Assembly (NCBI GenBank): GCA_947453875.1
Contig: CANGIH010000124.1
Coordinates: 1 to 7,095 of the forward strand
Reading direction: 5' to 3'
Origin: Planctomycetaceae bacterium
GTDB taxonomy: Bacteria; Planctomycetota; Planctomycetia; Pirellulales; UBA1268
DNA length: 7,095 nucleotides
Below are positions 1-6,423 of this stretch, piece after piece. Every line of letters begins with the position of its first letter. The first letter of the stretch is position 1. Position numbers and translations under genes: made by a program. The notes beneath the pieces were generated by a model, which searched no databases, was not told where the DNA came from, and saw only the letters and a program-made list of their open reading frames with translations.

Positions 1-902
1 AAATCGCTCTTGAACGAGAATCCGACGAGACGGTCGTCGTCGTCCACCACCGGAAACACCGGCTGCGGCGACCGCTCCACCACCGCGCGGGTCTCGACGA
101 TGCTCGCCTTCGCCGGCACGGTGACGATGTCGGTGTCGACGACCAGATCGATGAACTGCGACGATTTGATACGGAGCGTGGTATTGAGCGTGTCGAAGGG
201 ACTGATGATCACCGACACCCGGCGGATCTTGGCCAGTTCCACCAGGCCCGAGGAAAGTCTGAATCCGCCGGTCAACACCAGCGCCCGCACCCCATGCTCG
301 ATTGCCGGCAACTGGATCGTAGGCCGGTCGCCACATACCACGATCAATCGTTCGGCGGGGAATTGCTTCATCCGGTCAGTGAAGCCCTCGGCACTCATCG
401 CGCCCACCATCACCAGGAGTTCGTCACGCTGCTCCGGATCGATGACATGCTGGAAGCTCCCCCCGAGCACATCATGGATCTTCTGCAGGCAGGTGGTCAC
501 CGTCCGCGACTTGATCGGATCTCCCTCGTCATGAAAAAAGAGATCCATGAGATTGAGCACCGAGAGCACGCCGACCACGCTCCGGTTCACATCGACGACG
601 GGAATCGCCCGCAGATCGGCCCCCTGCATCCGCTGGTAGGCCTCGTGGAAGGAGTCTCCGAACGAGGCGGTGACGATCTCGCGTCGGCAGACATCCTCCG
701 CCGAAGGCCGCACATCCATCACGATCCGCGGCGCAGGCACCCCCGCCTGCGACAGGACATATTCCGTGCGTTTGTTCGGCGCCCCACAGCAGGCGGCCAC
801 CGCGTCAGGACGGGTGGTCTGCTGGAGGAGATCGGCGTAGGCAATCGCCGAACAGATGGCATCGGTGTCAGGATTCCGATGCCCGAAGACGAGAACACTC
901 AT
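1..902 (-). CDS. ppaC: Family II (Mn-dependent) inorganic pyrophosphatase with CBS-DRTGG-CBS insert, C-terminus outside window
   Basis: Cytosolic enzyme expected to hydrolyse PPi to two phosphates and so pull nucleotide-consuming biosyntheses forward. The window holds the first 300 codons; the frame is open to the left edge. Residues 7-15 read GHRNPDTDA, followed by SAIAYA: the N-terminal metal-binding motif of DHH-family pyrophosphatases. Instead of running on to the DHH motif, the protein has a CBS repeat (about 74-123, with IPVVD and VVGVLS), then a DRTGG-type domain (about 130-240, with GDRPTIQLP at 191-199 and LVLTGG at 208-213), then a second CBS repeat (about 250 onward, with FPVVDDDDRLVGF). 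In known CBS-pyrophosphatases this insert binds adenine nucleotides and regulates activity; the DRTGG form is associated with diadenosine polyphosphate binding. The DHH and DHHA2 parts must lie beyond base 1. The ATG at 902-900 places the motif at residue 7 as in relatives, but has no clear Shine-Dalgarno. It follows ndk by 73 bp on the same strand, so co-transcription is plausible. Main uncertainty: the catalytic C-terminus is unseen. Confidence 0.5.
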   Translation of the reverse strand, partial: MSVLVFGHRNPDTDAICSAIAYADLLQQTTRPDAVAACCGAPNKRTEYVLSQAGVPAPRIVMDVRPSAEDVCRREIVTASFGDSFHEAYQRMQGADLRAIPVVDVNRSVVGVLSVLNLMDLFFHDEGDPIKSRTVTTCLQKIHDVLGGSFQHVIDPEQRDELLVMVGAMSAEGFTDRMKQFPAERLIVVCGDRPTIQLPAIEHGVRALVLTGGFRLSSGLVELAKIRRVSVIISPFDTLNTTLRIKSSQFIDLVVDTDIVTVPAKASIVETRAVVERSPQPVFPVVDDDDRLVGFSFKSD

Positions 903-975
903 GGTGGGATCGCGGCGGGCGGACTGTCGGGCGCGGAATCGAAAGCGAATTGAAGGAGAATCGAACTGGCGGCGA

Positions 976-1437
976 TCAGACTTCGCCCTCGGCCTGGAGC
1001 CACTCGGCAAGGCAAGGCTCCCAGGCCTGCATCTCCTCAGGCTTGAAGTAGATGGCGATCTCACGCGAGGCCGACTCGGGGGCATCGGAGGCGTGGACGA
1101 GGTTCATCTGACGGCTGGCGCTGTAGTCGCCCCGGATCGTGCCGGCGGCGGCCTTGAGGCCGCTGGTGGCTCCGAGCATCTCGCGGACCACCCGGATCAC
1201 CTCGGGACCGGCAAACACGCAGGCCACCACCGGTGAGGCGGTGATGAACTGCTCGAGCCCGGGATAGAACGGCTTGGAGACATGCTCAGCATAGTGCTGC
1301 TTGGCAAGCGACGGACTGACCCGCAGCATCTTCATCGCCACCAATCGCAGCCCCTTGTCGTCGAACCTGGAAAGGATCCGTCCAAGCAGACCACGCTGGA
1401 TGCAGTCGGGCTTGAACATCACGAACGTCAGTTCCAT
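976..1437 (-). CDS. ndk: Nucleoside diphosphate kinase
   Basis: Transfers the gamma-phosphate from NTPs (mainly ATP) to NDPs through a phosphohistidine, balancing cytosolic (d)NTP pools. The 153-residue product is slightly longer than the usual 140-150. Visible landmarks: FKPDCIQRGLLG (8-19) with the phosphate-contacting Lys9; HYAEHVSKPFYPGL (48-61); SPVVACVF (68-75); REMLGAT (85-91); GTIRGDY (99-105) with Arg102; and NLVHASD (112-118), where His115 is the phosphorylated histidine. The family-typical ESAxREIAIYFKPEE follows. Small departures are Cys12 where Gly or Ala is commoner, and SASRQMN in place of the common GIDxGRN before the active histidine; neither removes a catalytic residue. The ATG is supported by GGAG at 1450-1447 with 9 nt spacing. 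It lies 132 bp after the Nudix gene and 73 bp before the pyrophosphatase gene, all on the minus strand. A possible own promoter overlaps the end of the Nudix gene. Confidence 0.5.
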   Translation of the reverse strand: MELTFVMFKPDCIQRGLLGRILSRFDDKGLRLVAMKMLRVSPSLAKQHYAEHVSKPFYPGLEQFITASPVVACVFAGPEVIRVVREMLGATSGLKAAAGTIRGDYSASRQMNLVHASDAPESASREIAIYFKPEEMQAWEPCLAEWLQAEGEV

Positions 1438-1545
1438 CGCACAACACTCCGGGAATCAAAGGGCCATCAATGGGAAGGGGAGACGAGCCGAAACAGGCCG
1501 ACGGCGCGGTGAACCGGTGAACTCAGGTCGCTACCGCGGGGCCCG

Positions 1546-1575
1546 ATTCTACGCCCCCACTCGCAACGCTCACAA
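1546..1575 (-). promoter_or_regulatory. Candidate sigma70-type promoter for ndk
   Basis: Read on the minus strand, TTGTGA (1575-1570, 4 of 6 matches to the -35 consensus) is followed after exactly 18 bp by TAGAAT (1551-1546, 5 of 6 matches to the -10 consensus). The -35 box includes the TGA stop of the Nudix gene. Transcription would start near 1538-1540, giving ndk a leader of about 100 nt. Consensus boxes occur by chance and planctomycete promoters are poorly characterised, so this is tentative. Confidence 0.5.
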
Positions 1576-2064
1576 CCCGAAATGCCCCGCCTTGCGGGCT
1601 TCGAGAAGAAACTCACGATTGCCTTCGAGGAGCGTCGGTTCGGCGAGCAGTTCGTCGATCGTGAGCCAGTAGATCGCTTCCACCTCGACCGGATGGGGGA
1701 CAAGTTCCGCGTCGGGATGGAGATCGACCGTCCACCAGGCAAGCGCCGTTCCCCACGGGGTGACGCTCCGCCACACGCACGCCACCGCCGCGACCGTCGC
1801 CTGGAGCTCCTCGCGACACTCGCGAACCACGGCGGCATGCTCCTCTTCGCCCGGCTCGACATGCCCCCCCGGGAAGCAGACCTTTCCCGGAGCGGCCACC
1901 GCCCGCCCGCGACGGATCGCCAGGAAATGCTCCCCCCGCCGCGCCACCGCCACCACGCCGCGTTTGTCCGGCACGCCGCAGACAGCAGGGATCCCTGCCA
2001 GCTGCGGTGCCGGGCCGCCGCCCTTCCGATCGATTCCGGGTCCCTGTTCAACAGGATTTGACAT
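1570..2064 (-). CDS. Nudix hydrolase
   Basis: A 164-residue Nudix-fold protein. It probably hydrolyses a nucleoside diphosphate linked to another group, but the substrate cannot be read from the sequence. The Nudix box spans residues 67-89: Gly67, five residues, Glu73, seven residues, then REC-R-EE (81-86), so the metal-binding REUxEE core is intact. The box Gly that normally follows is Gln88, and the usual final aliphatic residue is Ala89. Upstream strands fit the fold (RGVVAVARRGEHFLAIRR, 35-52; PGKVCFPGGHVEPGE, 59-73), and a later WLTIDEL resembles the acidic motif common near the end of MutT-like proteins. A longer reading from 2121 is possible, but the ATG at 2064-2062 is preferred because GGAGGG lies 8 nt upstream. 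The first 25 residues are Gly/Pro-rich and probably disordered. It is divergent from ftsH and precedes ndk; a housecleaning role in nucleotide pools would suit this context but is inferred. Confidence 0.5.
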   Translation of the reverse strand: MSNPVEQGPGIDRKGGGPAPQLAGIPAVCGVPDKRGVVAVARRGEHFLAIRRGRAVAAPGKVCFPGGHVEPGEEEHAAVVRECREELQATVAAVACVWRSVTPWGTALAWWTVDLHPDAELVPHPVEVEAIYWLTIDELLAEPTLLEGNREFLLEARKAGHFGL

Positions 2065-2072
2065 TCCACCCA

Positions 2073-2078
2073 CCCTCC
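2073..2078 (-). promoter_or_regulatory. Ribosome binding site deciding the Nudix start
   Basis: GGAGGG on the minus strand, 8 nt before the ATG at 2064-2062. This is one of the best Shine-Dalgarno sequences in the window and supports the 164-residue start over the in-frame ATG at 2121, which would add 19 residues (including WNRRVGG) with no family resemblance. Confidence 0.5.
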
Positions 2079-2102
2079 GATTCCAGACGCGGCGGGCAAA
2101 CG

Positions 2103-2138
2103 CCTCGCCGGCCTGCGGCATGCCACGGGCCGGCGGGG
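2103..2138. repeat. Dyad-symmetric element in the Nudix/ftsH divergent region
   Basis: Perfect 8-bp arms CGCCGGCC (2106-2113) and GGCCGGCG (2128-2135) flank a 14-bp middle whose central 8 bp, GGCATGCC (2117-2124), is itself a perfect palindrome sitting exactly on the same centre. Outward the symmetry continues with CC (2103-2104) opposite GG (2137-2138) after one T/G mismatch. It lies 42-71 bp upstream of the Nudix start and about 109-138 bp upstream of the ftsH start. It could be an operator for a dimeric or tetrameric regulator, a hairpin in a leader transcript, or chance symmetry in GC-rich DNA. Confidence 0.5.
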
Positions 2139-2181
2139 GAAACCGCGGAAGGGGCGACGTACCCTGTCGATCCCTGCCCCG

Positions 2182-2187
2182 TACACT
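2182..2187 (+). promoter_or_regulatory. Weak candidate -10 box for ftsH
   Basis: TACACT matches four of six -10 consensus positions, in one of the few less GC-rich spots of the 179-bp divergent region (TACACTACATTA). It would give ftsH a leader of about 50 nt. No convincing -35 box sits 16-18 bp upstream, so this is only a pointer to where the promoter might be. Confidence 0.5.
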
Positions 2188-2243
2188 ACATTACCCGGTC
2201 GGCCCTCCGGGGTTCCACGACCGACTTCCCGCCGGACCCGACG

Positions 2244-4253
<2,010 letters not shown>

Positions 4254-4277
4254 CCCCCACGCCGGGACTGCGCCCCG

Positions 4278-4300
4278 CCCACCGCTGGTGGGGTTTGCTT
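4278..4300 (+). terminator. Candidate intrinsic terminator after ftsH
   Basis: CCCACC (4278-4283) and GGTGGG (4287-4292) form a perfect 6-bp stem with a 3-nt GCT loop, 24 nt after the ftsH stop, followed by GTTTGCTT. The T-rich tail is short and interrupted, so termination would be partial at best. The hairpin lies before the Dabb gene start at 4340. Confidence 0.5.
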
Positions 4301-4328
4301 GGCTCCACGCTCGAGAGCTCCACGCTGC

Positions 4329-4333
4329 AGGGA
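4329..4333 (+). promoter_or_regulatory. Ribosome binding site for the Dabb gene
   Basis: AGGGA lies 6 nt before the ATG at 4340 and only 3 nt before the adjacent ATG at 4337. The spacing favours 4340, although the two starts differ by a single methionine. Confidence 0.5.
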
Positions 4334-4339
4334 TTCATG

Positions 4340-4669
4340 ATGCTTTGCCACTCCGTTTTCTTCCGACTGAAGGATCGTTCCCCCGCCGCGATCGCTGCAC
4401 TCGTCGCCGGATGCCGCGAGCACCTCTCCGGCCATCCCGGCGAGGTCGTCTTCGCCGTCGGCACCTGCTCAAGCTACGACCGGCATGTCAACGACCTTGA
4501 CTGGCAGGTGGCGCTCCATATCGTCTTCGACTCGCACGCGGCACACGATGCCTATCAGCAGGCACCCCGACACGAGGTGTTCATCGCCGCCCACGCCGAT
4601 GCGTGGGAGCGGGTCCGTGTCTTCGATGCCGATCTCTCGGCGTGCGACACCGGTGGAACGCCGGGCTGA
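4340..4669 (+). CDS. Dabb (stress-responsive alpha/beta-barrel) domain protein
   Basis: A 109-residue protein that is essentially one Dabb domain, a ferredoxin-like alpha/beta fold that dimerises into a barrel. The pattern is characteristic: MLCHSVFFRLKD at the start (strand 1 with the conserved His4), a helix (SPAAIAALVAGCREHL), EVVFAVGT (strand 2), DWQVALHIVFDS (strand 3), AYQQAPRHEVFIAAH (helix with the conserved Tyr, Pro and His), and VRVFDADL at the end. Members are found in stress-induced plant proteins and many bacteria, but the bacterial function is usually unknown and I assign none. No signal peptide or membrane segment is visible. The ATG at 4340 begins right at the domain and has a Shine-Dalgarno. 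An alternative TTG at 4250 overlaps the ftsH stop (TTGA) and would add 30 residues of no family resemblance. It is 86 bp after ftsH and convergent with surE (30 bp gap). The overall form resembles planctomycete Dabb proteins as I recall them. Confidence 0.5.
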   Translation: MLCHSVFFRLKDRSPAAIAALVAGCREHLSGHPGEVVFAVGTCSSYDRHVNDLDWQVALHIVFDSHAAHDAYQQAPRHEVFIAAHADAWERVRVFDADLSACDTGGTPG

Positions 4670-4699
4670 CCCCGAGAGCCCCCCTGCGTCCGTGCTTTC

Positions 4700-5407
4700 T
4701 CAGACGACCCGACACCGCGACAGGGAGATGTCGCCGCCGAAGCAGATGGCGATGTCGTGGCCAGCGACGCGGGGCCGCGCATGGTAGTCGGCCGACCAGT
4801 GCCAGCCCTCCGGGGTCTCCCGGAAACCGAGCGCGAACGGTGAGGGATCGACCGGGCAGACGATCAGACGGGGCTGCGACCAGGGGATGTCGGCGGGAAG
4901 ATCGGGGAAGTTGACGTTCCAGAACTCGCCCGGCCCGCATGGCTCCATCGCGATCCGCTCGAGCGCACGCACCAGCCAGACCGCAGCCCGATCCCAGTCG
5001 ATCGCCATGCTTCGGCCCCGGTACTGGGAGGCGGCCACCGCCCGTCGCCCATGCAACGCCGCCTCTCGTGCCGCCGCTACGGTGCCGGAGTGATGGACAT
5101 CCACTCCCAGGTTGCCACCGGCGTTGATCCCGGAAAGGACGATGTCGGCCCCGGGCACGATCGAGGCCAGTGCCAGACGCGTGCAGTCGGCGGGGGTGCC
5201 GTCGATCGCGAAACGCCGCGGCCCCACCTCACGAACCGCGACGGGCCGATGGGTCGTCACCCGGTGCCCTCCGCCGGAATGGCACTCCGACGGGGCGACC
5301 ACGACGACATCTCCATCGAGGCTCGATGCCGCCACGGCCAGCGCCGCCAAGCCCGGTGCATCGATCCCGTCATCGTTGGTCAGTAGCACGCTCGACTGCC
5401 TCGTCAT
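4700..5407 (-). CDS. surE: 5'/3'-nucleotidase SurE
   Basis: Metal-dependent phosphatase that removes phosphate from 5'- and 3'-nucleoside monophosphates; relatives also show exopolyphosphatase activity. The 235-residue product carries all the signature segments: LLTNDDGIDAPGL (8-20) with metal ligands Asp12 and Asp13; VVAPSECHSGGGH (36-48) with Ser44; GTPADCTRLAL (70-80); and DIVLSGINAGGNLG (88-101) with ligand Asn95, then HHSGTVAAAREA. The NVNFPDLP segment corresponds to the conserved NxNxP region. It stops at ISLSRCRVV, roughly 20 residues earlier than the E. coli protein (253), so the C-terminal tail that helps tetramer formation there is missing or shorter. The ATG at 5407-5405 overlaps the pnp stop as ATGA and has GGAGG 4 nt upstream inside pnp. 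Translation is therefore probably coupled to pnp, and the two enzymes act on consecutive steps of purine nucleotide breakdown or salvage. Confidence 0.5.
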   Translation of the reverse strand: MTRQSSVLLTNDDGIDAPGLAALAVAASSLDGDVVVVAPSECHSGGGHRVTTHRPVAVREVGPRRFAIDGTPADCTRLALASIVPGADIVLSGINAGGNLGVDVHHSGTVAAAREAALHGRRAVAASQYRGRSMAIDWDRAAVWLVRALERIAMEPCGPGEFWNVNFPDLPADIPWSQPRLIVCPVDPSPFALGFRETPEGWHWSADYHARPRVAGHDIAICFGGDISLSRCRVV

Positions 5408-6285
5408 CGTTCCTCCAGACTCATGCGTTCCGACGCCTCCTGGTCACCGGGGCCGCCGACATCGTCCGCCAACGCTTCGATCACCGACCAGATGCCATCC
5501 ATTGCGCCGGCCGCCAGTCGGCAGACCTCCTCGGCATCGGTCTCCTCCGGTGCGTCGGGGTTGGCGACGTTGGTGACCACCGAGACCGCCGTCACCGCCA
5601 GCCCCAGACGCCACGCCGCCAAGACCTCCGGGATCGTCGACATCCCCACGACATCGGCCCCGAGACGGAGGAGCATGCGGTATTCGGCCCGCGTCTCGTA
5701 GGTCGGCCCGAGCAGCCGGGCGTAGACGCCGGGTCGAGCCCGGGCCTCCACCCTGCGGGCGGCGGCGAGCGCCAGCTCGACCAGCCGGACATCGTAACCG
5801 ATCGTCGATCGCGCTCGGGTGGAGGTCGCGGTGCCGGCTCCGCACGGGCGCCGGACGAGATCGAGATGGTCGTCCATCACGAGCAGTTCGCCACTCCGCA
5901 TGCCGCTGTTCAACCCGCCGGAGGCATTGGTGAGGAGGATCGTCCGCACGCCCATCGCGGCGAGCAATTCAATTCCACGGGCGATGGTGGCGTCGTCGAA
6001 TCCCTCGTAGGCATGGACGCGGCCCTGGAGCACCACCACCGGACAGTTCCCCACCCGGCCACAGGCGATCCGTCCGGCATGGCCCGTGGCTGACGAGGGG
6101 GCGAGCCATCCAGATACCGATGTCGGCAGGAGGACGGGATCGACGAGTCGGTCGACCAGGCCGCCGAGGCCCGTACCGAGCACGATGCCCAGGGAGCCAC
6201 GCCTGCCACCGGCCGCGATGACGCTGGCGGCAGCCGCCAGCGCCGCCGGATCGAGCCTGTTCATGCCTTCCCCGGCGACTTCCAT
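5404..6285 (-). CDS. Purine nucleoside phosphorylase (trimeric PNP-I type)
   Basis: Splits purine (deoxy)nucleosides with phosphate into free base and (deoxy)ribose-1-phosphate in the cytosol. The 293-residue product matches the trimeric PNP family: GIVLGTGLGGL (33-43; Thr38 at the phosphate-binding Ser/Thr site), GHAGR (68-72), QGRVHAYEG (87-95; Arg89, His91, Tyr93), TNASGGL (119-125), GPTYETRAE (193-201; Tyr196 and Glu197 at the base site), GMSTIPEV (214-221) and VVTNVANPD (236-244). Asn239 aligns with human Asn243, which favours 6-oxopurines (inosine, guanosine); MTA phosphorylases have Asp there. The position of human His257, which touches the ribose 5'-OH, appears to be Ala251 (TDAEEV). 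The ATG at 6285-6283 is preferred because GGAGGAG lies 5 nt upstream; Met8 (6264) is weaker. The open frame continues upstream only as antisense of dapA. It forms a two-gene unit with surE through a 4-nt overlap and is divergent from dapA. Confidence 0.5.
   Translation of the reverse strand: MEVAGEGMNRLDPAALAAAASVIAAGGRRGSLGIVLGTGLGGLVDRLVDPVLLPTSVSGWLAPSSATGHAGRIACGRVGNCPVVVLQGRVHAYEGFDDATIARGIELLAAMGVRTILLTNASGGLNSGMRSGELLVMDDHLDLVRRPCGAGTATSTRARSTIGYDVRLVELALAAARRVEARARPGVYARLLGPTYETRAEYRMLLRLGADVVGMSTIPEVLAAWRLGLAVTAVSVVTNVANPDAPEETDAEEVCRLAAGAMDGIWSVIEALADDVGGPGDQEASERMSLEER
5412..5416 (-). promoter_or_regulatory. Ribosome binding site of surE inside pnp
   Basis: GGAGG on the minus strand ends 4 nt before the surE ATG and lies within the last codons of pnp. 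With the ATGA stop/start overlap at 5407-5404 it indicates translational coupling or reinitiation between the two genes. Confidence 0.5.
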
Positions 6286-6290
6286 GCCCG

Positions 6291-6297
6291 CTCCTCC
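6291..6297 (-). promoter_or_regulatory. Ribosome binding site deciding the pnp start
   Basis: GGAGGAG on the minus strand, 5 nt before the ATG at 6285-6283. It supports the 293-residue protein (beginning MEVAGEGMNRLD) over the internal ATG at 6264, which has only AAGG too close to it. Confidence 0.5.
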
Positions 6298-6316
6298 GCA
6301 GCCGACGCCGGCCCCT

Positions 6317-6345
6317 TTGCCCACACCGCAGCAAACGCGTATTCT
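6317..6345 (+). promoter_or_regulatory. Candidate sigma70-type promoter for dapA
   Basis: TTGCCC (6317-6322, 4 of 6 matches to the -35 consensus) is separated by 17 bp from TATTCT (6340-6345, 4 of 6 matches to the -10 consensus). Initiation near 6352 would give dapA a leader of about 72 nt. TATTCT is one of the few AT-rich hexamers in the 138-bp divergent region. The assignment is plausible but not distinctive. Confidence 0.5.
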
Positions 6346-6357
6346 CGCCCGATCGGT

Positions 6358-6375
6358 CGGGGGCGCACACCCCCG
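6358..6375 (+). repeat. GC-rich hairpin in the dapA leader
   Basis: CGGGGG (6358-6363) and CCCCCG (6370-6375) form a perfect 6-bp stem with a CGCACA loop, just downstream of the proposed dapA start point. Directly before it lie the 8-bp palindrome CCGATCGG (6349-6356) and an overlapping stem CCCGA/TCGGG (6348-6352, 6357-6361). No T-tract follows, so this is not an obvious terminator or attenuator, and the leader is too short for a lysine riboswitch. It may be an operator, a leader structure, or chance. Confidence 0.5.
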
Positions 6376-6423
6376 CGGCAGGCCGCCACCGGCCGCTCGC
6401 CCCATTCCTCCGAGGCCCCTTCG

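Noticed and set aside
294..953. 219-codon plus-strand open frame
   Set aside because: It is antisense to the clearly recognisable pyrophosphatase, has no family resemblance, and is kept open by GC-rich third positions.
1507..1524. Tandem GGTGAAC-like units between the Nudix and ndk genes
   Set aside because: Only two short copies (CGGTGAAC and CGGTGAAC, 8 bp apart); too little to call an iteron or operator array.
2007..2243. N-terminal extension of FtsH by 79 residues
   Set aside because: It would overlap the start of the divergent Nudix gene and cross the likely promoter region; the sequence resembles no FtsH head, while the ATG at 2244 gives a normal protein.
5170..6093. 307-codon plus-strand frame opposite surE and pnp
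   Set aside because: Antisense to two well-supported genes; Arg/Pro/His-rich composition typical of shadows in GC-rich DNA.
6346..6423. Lysine riboswitch in the dapA leader
   Set aside because: The leader is under 80 nt, whereas lysine riboswitches are about 170 nt or more, and no matching core was seen.
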